NCBI RefSeq assembly: GCF_020520425.1
Contig: NC_079492.1
Location: 144,057,861-144,121,860 of the forward strand
Direction of reading: 5' to 3'
Origin: Spinacia oleracea
Taxonomy: Eukaryota; Streptophyta; Magnoliopsida; Caryophyllales; Amaranthaceae
Length of the DNA stretch: 64,000 bases
This document shows positions 1-11,045 of the stretch, in pieces. The notes below the pieces were generated by a model, which worked only from the letters and a program-made list of their open reading frames with translations, was not told the DNA's origin and did not search any database. Each line of letters opens with the position of its first letter. Position 1 is the stretch's first letter. The translations under genes were made by a program, and so were the position numbers.

Positions 1-510
1 CCATACGAAGTATTATAAAGCATTAGAGATGAGTACTTTTTGCTAGCATGTGCCTGCAACATATTGAAAAGAAAATTGTCACAGTGGTGATGGTAGTTTT
101 GAGACTTTCTCCATACCGATTTGGTTATACGATATTATTGAAGTTTGACAACATTTGGTAGGTAAACTACATGGTGTCGAAGAGTTGAGCGAAAGTCTTA
201 ATTTGAAGCTTTCTAGAAATGTTGGTTTGTTTGGGTGTGAGAATTACACTACCGCACCATTATAATTAGAGGAGAACAAAAAGAAAAAAGAATAAAGAGG
301 TTATATGGGTTATGGTGCCATGGAAGAAGAGAAATAAGTGCAGAGGGAGAAGGGTGGGAGAAAAAAATGTAGACGGATCAAGGTTGTGATACCATGATAG
401 AGTTATGAGAAAACTTACTTGTATTGATGTTTGCAATAAAGAATACAACCCTAAGAATATTACAAAGTCAACGGTGATATCAATTGCTAAAATAAAAAGG
501 ATATTGTTTC
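1..510. other. No recognisable gene
   Basis: AT-rich sequence with only short chance reading frames. I see no domain, splice structure or terminal repeat. It lies just outside the left edge of the duplicated unit that starts near 511. Confidence 0.5.
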
Positions 511-589
511 AATAGGGCAACGTATAGGCAGCCAAAAATCAGGAGTGACGGCCATAATTCATCCCAAATCCCGAGTTTCAATCAAATAT

Positions 590-1160
590 TTCCTCCGTCC
601 CAAATTTATAGTCTTATTTAACTAAAAATACGAGTTTTAAGAAGAAGAAAAAAAATCAAATGTAATGTATGGGAAAATGAGAAAGTGCATGAGAAAGTGG
701 GAAAATGGAATATAATGTACTACCTCTGTTTCAGAAAGTTCTTTACACTTTGGAAAATGTGTCCAAAGTATAAAAACTTTGATCGTAAATTCTCACTATT
801 ATATACATCTGAACATTACATGTAAGATCTTGTCAGATTGGTCTCGGTATGTATTTTCAGAATATCAATTTTTTTAAATACGAAATTGGATATATTAATA
901 GTTAAATATTGCATTGGAGTTCGTGAAAATAGTAACTGTAAAGATTTTTTTGAAACGGGGGAAGTATGAGAAAGTGTAAAAAGTGGAATATAATGTATGA
1001 GAAAGTGTAAAAAGTGGATTATAGTGTACGAGAAAGTGTATGAAAAAGTGAAATAATATATGGGAATGTTGGAAAAGTAATTTTCAAATAAGAAAACAAG
1101 ACTATAAATTTGGGACGCCCGAAATAGGAAATAAGACTATAATTTTGGGACGGAGGGACT
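590..1160. mobile_element. Stowaway-type MITE, with a second one nested inside
   Basis: The ends are inverted repeats beginning CCTCCGTCCCAAA and closing TTTGGGACGGAGG. A second Stowaway of another subfamily (719-966) sits inside, with ends CTACCTCTGTTTCA and TGAAACGGGGGAAG next to TA. The outer copy appears to have landed in the first TA of a hAT element (1165-1968), because the hAT target duplication lies directly to its left. Confidence 0.75.
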
Positions 1161-1164
1161 GAAG

Positions 1165-1968
1165 TAGGGGTGAGCACAACAGGGTGCCTGTTAAAATTCA
1201 AGGAACCGGAACATGTTGCAACAAGTTCCTTAAAATGAGAACCGGAGTCGGAACCTGTTGCAACAGGTTCCTGAAAATGAGAATCGGAACCGGAACCTGT
1301 TGCCCTCTCATTTTAAATATTTAAATAAGTTATTGATATTTTATTGAAAAAGTAGCTATGGTTGTTTTATAGTTTGAGCTTAAGTTGTAATTCTATATTT
1401 ATATTTTTCAAAAATTAACTTGGATTTTTTTTGTATTTTGAGCATATGAACTATGGAATATATGGCTCAGTTCCTTATTTTGGGTACTCTATGTTAGAAT
1501 TAGTGTGTATATCAGTATATGGTACCCAACAGGGTACCCGTTCCAAAAAAATTGAGAATCGGAATCGGAACCTGTTGCAACATGTTCCCAAATTTCACTA
1601 CAAGAAATTTTACCATTAACGACGGAAAATCCCGTCGTGAAAGCCAATAATCGTTGATTAACGACGGGGTTTCCTGTCGCGAACCCGTCATAAAAGAGGG
1701 TCGTCGTTAATAGAAAATCCCGTCGTTAATCCGTCGTAAAAGACATTTACGACGGTTGTTCCCGTCTTTGTTTGGTTGTTAGCCCCATCGCAAAAGCTTT
1801 TTACGACGAAATTTTTGACCCGTCGTAATTAGGTTATCGTTAAAGATACAAATTCTTGTAGTGTAATTTGTTACTCGGAACTGAAACCTGTACAATAAGT
1901 TCCGATTCCGAAACCACATATTCCTAATAGGTTCCGATTCAAGTGATCCTGACTTTTTGCTCACCCTA
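1165..1968. mobile_element. Non-autonomous hAT element
   Basis: It starts TAGGGGTGAGCA and ends TGCTCACCCTA. The 8-bp target duplication TCAAATAT is found at 1969-1976 and at 582-589, left of the Stowaway that split the hAT's own first TA. The matching site of unit 2, near 16291, has no insertion. The interior repeats a motif around GGAACCTGTTGC, and a CACTA element lies within it. Confidence 0.8.
1596..1863. mobile_element. CACTA-type MITE nested in the hAT element
   Basis: The ends are CACTACAAGAAATT and AATTCTTGTAGTG, typical of CACTA (CMC) elements. The interior is rich in ACGACGG/CCGTCGT words. I could not find a clean 3-bp target duplication. There is no coding capacity. Confidence 0.8.
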
Positions 1969-1990
1969 TCAAATATGGCCACAATTTTAC

Positions 1991-2040
1991 CACGTGCTCA
2001 CATTTATTTTAGCACAACCTCTGTACAGTCCTATATATAC
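1991..2040 (+). promoter_or_regulatory. G-box and TATA box of bHLH copy 1
   Basis: CACGTG at 1991-1996 lies about 35 bp before CTATATATAC at 2031-2040. The same pair occurs at 16310-16359 in front of copy 2. The surrounding sequence is conserved too, including a downstream CT-rich leader. CACGTG is the classic bHLH binding site, so self- or cross-regulation is possible (inference). Confidence 0.6.
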
Positions 2041-2059
2041 ATAATACATACACAGTACC

Positions 2060-2131
2060 CTGTATTTACTTCACTCTTTCTCCAACATTACCTCAAATAC
2101 TCAAGCACTCGCTGGTTCGCTACTTTCTGTG
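2060..2131 (+). other. Probable non-coding first exon of bHLH copy 1
   Basis: A CT-rich leader follows the TATA box and ends at a possible donor G|GTTAGC (2131/2132) that copy 2 conserves. The partner acceptor is TTTGTAG|GAAA just before the ATG at 7173. This implies a 5' UTR intron of about 5.0 kb (2132-7168), against about 2.3 kb in copy 2. The start of transcription is a guess from the TATA box. Confidence 0.4.
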
Positions 2132-2477
2132 GTTAGCTTTCTCCCCCTTCCTACTAAAAGTTGTTATTTTTGAGGTTAATTACTACTTGTGCTAATGATT
2201 CTCGATATTTTCGCACACGTAAATACGTAATAACGTAATTACGGAGTGTTACTCCTACATGAAAGCATTAATCACATAAAATATAAAACTACATCATATT
2301 CATAAAATAACTGCGTAAACATTATAGATAATTACATAATACAGTTAATATATATGTAGTACTCTATTTTTAATGGATATATCTTCATGCAATATACGGA
2401 GAATTATTTAAGGGGCAACTATCAATTTTTGATGCCACTTCAGCCGTTCTGTTACTCCATAAAACAGAGATATTATG

Positions 2478-2688
2478 GGTTTTGGATCCTCTAGAGTTCT
2501 AAAATAACTCTACAAGGTAGAGTTTGAGCATATCAACCATTGAATGAAAAATCAATTGGTTTATATATTATCTTTCCAAAATTCTCCCTATTTTTTCTCA
2601 TCAATATGAGCCATTGATTTTAAAATGTATGGTTTAGATACAAATCTACCTTGTAGAGTTTTATTAAAACTCTAAAGGATCCGGACTC
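2478..2688. mobile_element. MULE-type MITE with a perfect 9-bp target duplication
   Basis: The ends contain inverted GGATCC and AACTCTA/TAGAGTT blocks. The flanks carry the exact 9-bp repeat GATATTATG (2469-2477 and 2689-2697), the size Mutator elements make. Unit 2 shows the uninserted site near 16730. A relative lies at 11046-11289. Confidence 0.85.
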
Positions 2689-2699
2689 GATATTATGTA

Positions 2700-3580
2700 T
2701 ATTAATTATGTAATGTTTTCAACAATGTCTCATTAAGTTCATGAGGCAAAAAGATTAAGGATGTGTGTACGTTAGCACACACGTTCTAATTAAGCTCCTC
2801 CTCCATTTAATTATAATTTGTATGGCGCTTATAACTCATTCGATTTGAAAATGGATTAAAAGAAATGTTAATGTATGTACACTCGGCTTGAGAATTATAC
2901 ATTTATCTATTCTATTTTTATTGATCGCTAATATTATATTTCGCATTTGAGTTTTTTATTTTATTTTATTTCCTTGAGGCCACTTTATTAACTACGGAGT
3001 ACTCATTTGCTATAATTCTACCAGCCCGTTTCTTGTGTGACGCGTTCATACACTATCGAATTTGATAATGTGACGCGTTCACACTAAAGGGGATATTTTA
3101 TGTGCGGCCTAGTAATAAATTATACACACATCTAGTGGCGAGGTCAGGGGGTGCCTGGGTAGGTCATGGCCCCCCTCCCCACTAAGAATTGCTTATATAA
3201 TTAATGTTGCAGGCAAAAACCTACTACGTAAAACTAAGCTAGATGATCGAGTTGGTAGCATGTATTTGGTTTTTTGATGTAGGTGTCATGAAGTCTAAGG
3301 TTCGATCCCCAACACTTCCCTTTCTTCATTTGTTTTATTTTTTTATTTTTAATGATTATAAGACATTTTGATATTATTCGAACAATATACAAACTATAAT
3401 AACTAAGATATAGATTGACTCCTAACAAAAAATTCCCGATTTCGCCCCTGCACACATCACTTGGACTAGTGGTAAAACACCTTGATACTTGATAGCATGA
3501 ACCTTAAGGTTGTGAATTGAAGGTTGTAGGTTCAAAACCCTTTGTCAATAATTTTTGACTTTTTATTTATTTAAGCAACA
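2700..3580. other. 5' UTR intron sequence with old hAT-like remnants
   Basis: This part aligns with 16780-18400 of unit 2. Around 3222-3320 and 3460-3545 lie short stretches with tRNA-like B-box words (GGTTCGATCC and GGTTCAAAACC). These could be SINE or other repeat remnants, but I cannot define their ends. Confidence 0.35.
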
Positions 3581-3583
3581 CAA

Positions 3584-3676
<93 letters not shown>

Positions 3677-3754
3677 TTTTTTTATTTTTTTTTTTTTTTT
3701 TATTTATTTATTTTTTTTTTTTTTTTTATTATTATTATTATTGTTGTTATTATT
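3584..3754. repeat. (TTA)n microsatellite with T-rich interruption
   Basis: About 90 bp of pure TTA repeats is followed by T runs and a second short TTA block. It lies in the long 5' UTR intron of bHLH copy 1 and is absent from copy 2. It would be length-polymorphic. Confidence 0.95.
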
Positions 3755-4001
3755 ATTATTTGGGAGTTACTACGTGTATATATATTGTTAAGAGTTACTA
3801 TGTATATTTGTCAAAAGTTATTTTTTTTTACAAAAAGTATATTGTTAAAATTTACTTTAGATGTTACTAACCGTATTAACAGTCCCAACCTTTTTCTTTA
3901 TATAATATACAGAACAATACAAAATATTAAATTTTACTAGTATTACTCTTTTTGAGTAATTTTTTTTAATGTTTTAGGAGTTACAACTTTTATTAATATG
4001 A

Positions 4002-4733
4002 GGGTGTTTGGTTAGGAGATGTTTGAAACAAAAAGAGTTATTTGGAGTGAATTAGAGATTTGACCTTTAAAATATATTAATTGGAGCGTTTGATCATGAG
4101 AGGTTTGTAAGAGAGTTTTGGGAGAAAAAAGCTCAATATAGGAGCTTTTTGCAATTACATATTTGAGAAAGTGAATAAAATAGATTATTTTTGGCCTACT
4201 ATTGCCTATAATTCCAACCACTACCAACCTTGGTACCCTACATTATTTCTCTCCTAAAAAAATTACTCACAAGTCACACTTCATTCTTCATTTCACCCTA
4301 TTCACAAGACTCGTTTTTTTTTGTTATAATTAATTTTATATAAGTACTTTAGAGCACTTGAAAACTATTGAAATTATGCTTGTGATATCATTAGTAATAT
4401 TTCTCTATTTGCAAATATATAATTTAAAATTTAAAATTAAGAATAATTTTTTTTTAAAATAAATATATTTTGTTTATTAAAAAATAAAGAGAAAATAATT
4501 AACACAATAAACTATGGAGTATAGTCTAATATTAATAAGAAATAAAGTATTTCATTGTCTTTAATGGTAATTTTACATATTAAATAGCTAATAACTAACA
4601 TTTTATTTACCAAACATTTTTACACAAACAACTAATTTAACCATCTAGTCAAACCAGATAATACAAACCGCTAACCGCTAACAAATAGTCAAACCATTTA
4701 CATCTAATATCTAATAGTTCCTAACCAAACAGG
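4002..4733. mobile_element. Probable Tourist/Harbinger-like MITE
   Basis: The ends are GGGTGTTTGGTTAGGAG and TTCCTAACCAAACAGGG, a near-perfect inverted repeat of the kind seen in PIF/Harbinger MITEs. I could not confirm a 3-bp target duplication. No coding region is present. Confidence 0.55.
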
Positions 4734-4739
4734 GACTAT

Positions 4740-5920
4740 GTTAAACATTGAGAGGTTTGTTTCATTTTTTGAAGTTTATCAACAAACCTTCTTATTGCTA
4801 CATAAAATTACAAACTCATAGGTTACTGAATTGTAACCGGTATGTGTGCAAATTATTGATGCCAAGTAGCTTGTTAAAATGGTGTTGGGTTTTCTTTGTT
4901 GGGTTTTCTTTGTAACCATGACTTAATACTTTGGATAGATTTGTCTATTTATGTTTAGGTTTGTTGTAAGAGGCCTTGTGTATTAATGATGTGACATAGG
5001 AATAAATCTCGAAAAGATTTGCACTATTGCTATTACTTTTAAATATCCTTACTTAAATATCGCACTGATAAAAAATATCACTGGGTGTAATTTGAGATGA
5101 AGGAAGTTCTAAATTTGTTATTTTTTATAGGGAAGAGAGTAGTTTGTTATCATATATTGCTCAGTACGTATACGGTTTACCCGGATGCATTGTGCACCCT
5201 TTCACATTCTCCCTTACATACAAGGAGAAAATGTGAAAAGGGCCAGTAATGAACATAAAACTATGAATGAACGTTGCATCCAGATTAGAGCTGAAAAACG
5301 TATAGCCTGGGATTGTGTTCATGTAGAATATAAACGGAATGGAAAACCTCAACACTAATCCAACCCGTTTAATAAACGTGTCGTGCCGTGTTGACCTGTT
5401 TAACTAATTATGTCAGAAACTCTTGACACTAATTTGTTTTTTCGTGTCCGCGTGTCGTGTTGGCGTGTTTGTTCAATAAAGTTGGATCCATATATTATAC
5501 AAGTTTATCACCAAATACATTGATTACTAGTTGTTTTTTCTTAGGCGGTTTAAGCCATGTTACTTTCGTTTTGAGAACCGCAACACTAACTAGACCCATT
5601 AAATTAAACGTGACGTATCGTGTTGACCCGTTTAATTAAACATGTCATAAATCCCTAATAATAACCCATTTTACTCAGTTCCAATTCGTATCGTATTATC
5701 GTGTCTTGTCATATTTTACCACTCTAAATATGATGTCCATATAATCCTATCAATTTTCAATTATTGTCTCGCGTAGTTATGCACAAGATATAATGATTGT
5801 CTTTTTTGACCAACTTGTTTGGTAACCAAGGGGCAAGCCAGGCAAGGTCCCCACAACATGTCAAATCTACAATAATGCCATTGCTTACCTTTTCAACACG
5901 GTGTACTTATAGAGATTTTT
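4740..5920. other. Intron sequence without a recognisable gene
   Basis: It contains a short direct duplication near 4888-4915. Around 5340-5740 lies a region rich in CGTGTCGTG and GTTGACC words that looks like an old repeat. I see no clean element ends or coding region. Confidence 0.4.
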
Positions 5921-5923
5921 TAA

Positions 5924-6240
5924 TACTCCATCCGTCCCTTAATAAACGCACCGCTTTTCTTTTTCGGCCGTCCCTTAATACTTGCACCACTTCTATAAAT
6001 GGAAATGTTTGTCAATATTATATTATTTCTCACACTTACCTACTACCCCTACTCCCTACAAAAAATCATTTAAAAATCCATACCCCCCACTCAATACTCT
6101 CCATCCCTTACACATTTCCACTAACTATATTAAAAAATACCTCACTATCAACTAACACCCATTAAATTAATAAGTCAATTCAAATGTCTTAAACTCCGCA
6201 CCGGTCAAACCGGTGCGAGTATTAAGGGACGGAGGGAGTA
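5924..6240. mobile_element. Stowaway MITE
   Basis: The ends are CTCCATCCGTCCCTTAATA and TATTAAGGGACGGAGGGAG, flanked by TA. It is non-coding and lies in the 5' UTR intron of bHLH copy 1. Confidence 0.85.
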
Positions 6241-6328
6241 TATATGTAGGGAGTAGGGAGTAATTGGAGTAAATGAGATTTTCCTGTAGATATCTTTAAA
6301 CAATACGTGAATAGATTAAATTAATTTG

Positions 6329-6645
6329 TACTCCCTCTGTATTTATTAATGGATACACTTGTCTTTTTCGGCTGTATTTATTTAAGAGATACACTTGTCA
6401 TTTTTAGTAACTTATCAATCCCACCATCTAATTAAATAATACATCTAATTTACTATATAACCCACCATCCTATTAAACAAATAATTTCAGAAACTCACCC
6501 AATCTTCACCCCCCAAAATGACATGGTCCCCACTTGTTTATTTATTATCCAACCCCACTTATTTTATTATTTTATTTCATTTAGTTTTTCTTCTTAATAT
6601 CCTTACCCGGCCAAGTGTAGCTCTTAAATAAATACAGAGGATGTA
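6329..6645. mobile_element. Stowaway MITE, second subfamily
   Basis: The ends are CTCCCTCTGTATTTATT and AAATAAATACAGAGGATG next to TA. It is the same subfamily as the elements at 19501-20148 and 31218-31499. Confidence 0.8.
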
Positions 6646-7172
6646 TGTACTCATTTCGTTCTCAAACGTTAGTTTTAGTTTGATTTTTTTTTCATAGTTT
6701 CAACTTAATATTCTATTCAAGACGAAGGAAACAAAATACCCACATAAATATTTTAAAATATATTTACTATTGTAATTTAAAATTTTAGAAATTTCTTTTC
6801 AATTATAAATAATTTCAAGATTTCAAACAAAACTAGCAGTCGCACGGATCGACGTATTGACTAACTTGACATAATTGTTGATCGACTAGTTAATCAGCTA
6901 GTTAGAGATGGAGTGGATTGGATTAGGTTTGGAGAAAAACATACTGGGTACTTACCAATGACAATCAATGGCGGTTCCTTGGTGGTCCCTCCGGACGAAA
7001 AAATCCATAGTGTATTTTTTAGTTCAGGCTCCACTCAAAATTAGAATATAATTGTATGAAACAAATATTACGGAGTATAATTTTTAATTGTTATACTGAC
7101 CCCAAATCGTAAATCTGTTCAAGATCCGCCACTGATATCAACTATATCGACGTACTCCATCTTTGTAGGAAA

Positions 7173-9462
7173 ATGGAAAAACAAGCATTTTCTACAATGG
7201 AAGAACTTCTAAGTGCTGCATTACATGGTGAGGACTTATGTTATCCTCTCCTTGGTAAAAGCAACACTTGGTATCCTGAATCTCAATGGGAACTCGAGTA
7301 CGACCTCGTCGATCAATTTATCACGTCACCGCCTTCTTATACTTCGAATGATAGCAGTGAAATAATAAGCCACAATGATTTCAACGACGACGACAACAAC
7401 AACAATGATGATGGAGGTGATAATGCAAGTACTGTCAAGATGTTGAAGACAACCCCAACTGGTGTTCAAGAACCCGACCGCCAATCGGAGAACAATAATA
7501 AGGAAGTGACTAAGAAGCAAGTTGTGAATGGAGGAGGAGGAGGTAAGAGGAAGAGAAAAAGGCAAGAAAGCCAAGTTCAAGATCACATCTTAGCTGAGAG
7601 AAAGCGTCGGGAAACACTTGCCCAATTGTTCATTTCTCTCTCAACTTTGATTCCTGGTCTTAAGAAGGTATGGAGTACTTCCTTTATGTTTCTCACTTTT
7701 GTATTTTGTTCCGTGTTTACTAGCTGCACTTATCTGACCATTAATATCTTCAATAGCGTATTAGTACCACTGTTTTAAAACGATCTTTATAATTACTATG
7801 TGAAATAATATTAAGACAAATGTGATAAATTGTGTGAAAATGTGGGTGAGTATAATAAAATATAGGTAAAGTAAGAGAGATAGTGTGAAAAAATGGTTGC
7901 CCTATAAAGATGGTTGTTGGCTGATCCGGCCCGAGGCTCGACCCGACCAGGCATGATAAATATCCGATCGGACATGAGCACGAAAAAAGCACGACCTGAC
8001 ACGAGCACGAAGTTGTGCGCTTTGGGCAGGACCTGAGCCGCATTTTTTTTTTGAAAAACACGACAAGACAGACCACGACTCGACCCGACACTCTTTTGAA
8101 CTTTTCAACCCGAATGCAGAGTGGGCTTGGCATGAGCTGGACCCGTTTAAACCCACAACCGGTGGGTTCGGCCCGACCCACAATAATCTTTAGTGCCATA
8201 TAAGAAAAAATGAATAAAGTAAGATAAAATGAGTAAAAGGATGTAAAGTTTTTGGGGTAAGAGAAGCGAGATGGTGCATTCCTATATCCAAATATAGTAT
8301 AAAGCGCAATGTAAATAATATTATGATATGGAGTAAAACGAATATTGTAAAAATCATTATAAAACGAAGATATGTAGTAATTGTTAATTAAAATTTTTAA
8401 AAATTTGTTGTTGTATATTTTGATGCAGATTGATAAAACCACAATCTTAGGAGAAGCGATCAAACACATGAAACACCTCCAAGAGAAAGTAAATGCACTC
8501 GAAACTTTGGCTGCTCAACAAAAGACTCTCAAGTCAATGGTGGTGGTCAAGAAATATCAATTGACAGTGGCTAATGACGACAACAACGATGATAATGATA
8601 ATGGTAGTAGGAACAATGCAATTAATTTTAACAACTCGATACCAGAAATTCAAGTTAAGACAACGGATGACACCCTTCTCTTAAAAGTACACTGTGAACA
8701 ACAAGAAAAGATTATGACCAAGTTATTTGATGTTGTTGTCAAACATCATATGAGCGTCGTAAATTGTGCCCTCATACCGTTTAAAAACCTTGCCCAAGAC
8801 ATTACCATTGTTACAAAGGTAAATTAATGAACAACTAACTACTACCTCCGTTTCAAAAATATCTTTACGCTTTTACAGTGGCGGATCTAGTGTATGGGAA
8901 GTGGGGTCACTTGACCCCACTTGGCCAAAAAAAATTGCATAATTTTAGTTAATTTTCGACTAATTCATTTTAAAAAGTACCTAATTTAGTTAATTTTTCA
9001 TTAATTTTGTAATAGTGACCCCACTTAGTACTATTTCTAGATCCGCCACTGCGCTTTTATAAATGTGTCCAAAAATCAAAACTTTGACCATAAATTCTCA
9101 CTATTATATCTAACAAAAAATTATCATGAAATATCTTGTTAGATTTATCTTGAAATGTATTTTATAAATATCAACTTTTTATAATTTTTTACCATACGAA
9201 ATTGGATATATTAACGGTCAAACGCATCGGAGTCCGTGCAAATAGTAAGTGTGAAGATCTTTTTGAAACGGAGGTAGTATATATTATTGACATACTTTTT
9301 TTTTCTTTTTGTTGTTGTAAATAACTACCTAATATATGCACTCACGTATGTAATTAATTAAACTTTACTACTTTTTATTTTATGCAGATGAAAGAGGGCT
9401 TCGACCTGGACGTGAAAGGTTTTGTTAGATCTATTCGATCCATCCTTCATCCGACTAGCTAG
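7173..9462 (+). CDS. bHLH transcription factor, subgroup IVa (copy 1)
   Basis: Three coding exons, 7173-7667, 8429-8818 and 9388-9462, join in phase 0 with GT-AG introns to give 319 residues. Residues about 133-190 form the bHLH domain. Its basic region DHILAERKRRE has the H-E-R residues that contact E-/G-boxes, the loop includes LIPGLKK, and intron 1 splits the domain before helix 2. Asp/Asn-rich spacers follow. The last ~95 residues form the ACT-like domain of this subgroup, ending DFVRSIR-like. The family acts in the nucleus as dimers. Subgroup IVa includes AtbHLH18/19/20/25 and the TSAR/TSARL regulators of triterpene saponin genes; the latter role here is inference. The ATG follows the acceptor of a probable 5' UTR intron. 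Copy 2 at 18777 is a close tandem duplicate. Confidence 0.9.
7907..8194. mobile_element. GC-rich hAT-like element in bHLH copy 1 intron 1
   Basis: Inverted ends AAGATGGTTGT and an imperfect copy near AATAATCTTT enclose a GC-rich interior of GGCCCGACCCG and GCACGACACG words. The flanks GCCCTATA and GCCATATA look like an 8-bp target duplication with one mismatch. A relative lies at 63612-64000. Copy 2 lacks it at this site. Confidence 0.6.
8843..9279. mobile_element. Stowaway MITE in bHLH copy 1 intron 2
   Basis: The ends are CTACCTCCGTTTCAAAA and TTTTGAAACGGAGGTAG next to TA. It is split by a hAT MITE at 8876-9051. The same subfamily occurs at 719-966, 45808-46066 and, as a fragment, at 22996-23155. 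Confidence 0.9.
8876..9051. mobile_element. hAT MITE with a perfect 8-bp target duplication
   Basis: 176 bp with ends CAGTGGCGGATCTAG and CTAGATCCGCCACTG. The flanking duplication CGCTTTTA (8868-8875 and 9052-9059) is exact, so insertion into the Stowaway is recent relative to it. It belongs to the same family as 16889-18068 and 59152-59295. Confidence 0.95.
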
Positions 9463-9654
9463 TCCCCGATTCCAAGCATCTGATGAGTGTAGGTTATGAT
9501 TCATAACTAGTTGCTCTTTGTATTGTCATTCGAAATATATTCAAATTGTTCATGTATTCTATATGCAAATCCGGGAATCTTATGGGTTTTTTATCTTCAT
9601 ATTTTTTCCGGATATTTCTACCCTTGTTCTTGTATTTGTTTTGATTTTGATGTG

Positions 9655-10520
9655 TGCAAAATTATGGGGGAAATATTATTTGATTGTCTCATTATTATTC
9701 GTGGGCGTATGCCTCTATTTATTAGACACCCTACATTTCGTAGGTTCCCTGAGTCCTGTAGAATTTTATATCATATCATATAACATAACTCTATCTATAT
9801 TCTACGTTATCCTCAACACCCTCCCGCAATCGTGACTTCAATTTCACGAACGTTGCGATTTGAAAGGTAAGAATATATATCTTCTACGTTAGCACCAGAT
9901 CGATCAATCAGATGAATTGGAACTTCTTTGTCTTTGTTGGAGTCGATACGCAAAACTCAGGCTTCTCTTGGCCTGAGTTTTCAGAGCAAAACCAAGCTCA
10001 AATGGGAGAAATTAAATCATATCATGCTCAATCTGTCATTGATTTTTCAGAGCAAAACCAAGCTCAAATCCTTCATTGGTTTTTCGAAGCAAACCCAAAA
10101 TCAAACTTATACTCGAATTCGACGTGATCTCAAATACGAGCTTTTCTTCAACATAAACCCATCGATTTTACAGGAATTGATCGTCTCTATACGTGAAACT
10201 CTAAACTATTAAACGCCAATTGCCTTGCTCACACACATCAGCCTATAAAAAAAACACATTAACCTTTTTTTTCCACTAATAGTACGTAGTATCACTTTGT
10301 GAAAATTACTCACTCCAAAAGAAAATAAAAAAGCATCAATACGATGCACAACAGAAGTTCATCAATAAATCCATATACAACCCGGATAATATTTATTGAT
10401 GGTCCTTAAAATCCCCCTAAGCTAGCTCTGATACCATGCTAAAATATGGAGGATGAATGTTATTTCATTGTCTCATATTATTCGTGGGCATATGCTTCTA
10501 TTTATATTACGATAAACAAA
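9655..10520 (-). mobile_element. TRIM-like LTR fossil behind bHLH copy 1
   Basis: A short LTR of about 164 bp (9655-9818, TGC...ACA) is followed by about 600 bp of non-coding interior. Next comes a primer-binding site complementary to initiator tRNA-Met (about 10426-10436, read on the - strand) and a second, decayed LTR from 10437. A purine tract lies beside the left LTR. It is a broken, non-coding miniature LTR element. Its orthologue in unit 2 (21283-22195) shows that insertion predates the segmental duplication. Confidence 0.65.
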
Positions 10521-11045
10521 TTACATATCAAATATTGCCACTTAGAGGTACAAGGTTCAAATCTTGCCTTCCTACATCAACTCAGAGTATTAATTACTTC
10601 CTTAACCTACGAAAACAGACTTCTTTGGCTTGTAGGGTCTGTCGACCTTACTTAATTTTATAAAATGAGTACTTTCTTTTTACTTTCGTTTGCCAACTCT
10701 ATGTTTTGTTTAATTAACACTTGCTCTAATGAATAAGAACCCGTAAGATTTTCTTTTAATAGAATTTTAACCAAGACTTGAATTGTTGAAGAGGACGGAT
10801 AGATAGGGAGAGAGGTAGAGGGGCGAGCAACTGATCACCATTAGACCTGATTATTGGATATGGTAGTTCAACGGGCATAGGGTTTGGATCAAGTTAATAT
10901 GTTTTTATTAGGCATGACTCTTACGGGATAAAGTCTTATGGCCAACATAGGGTTAAACTTATACAACTCATTGAAAATGGTCTAGGGACCAGTACGACTT
11001 GTCCGGACCACCCAGACCGTATGGACCTTCCGGAATGTCATTGTT
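10520..11045. other. Intergenic, no gene
   Basis: Contains short repeats and the start of an AT-rich block (from about 10968) that recurs at about 11800 and at 24285. No coding region is seen. Confidence 0.4.

Noticed and set aside
3222-3545. tRNA genes suggested by B-box words
   Set aside because: No cloverleaf can be drawn around GGTTCGATCC or GGTTCAAAACC; they are better read as remnants of tRNA-derived repeats.
3555-3791. Leucine-run open frame
   Set aside because: It is only the TTA microsatellite read in one frame.
7326-7586. Open frame on the - strand opposite bHLH exon 1
   Set aside because: It is the mirror of the Asp/Asn-rich and Lys-rich coding repeats and has no independent features; the same shadow appears opposite copy 2.
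7750-8469. 240-codon open frame on the - strand across bHLH copy 1 intron 1
   Set aside because: It spans a GC-rich hAT-like insertion and an intron, has no recognisable domain, and depends on transposon sequence absent from copy 2.
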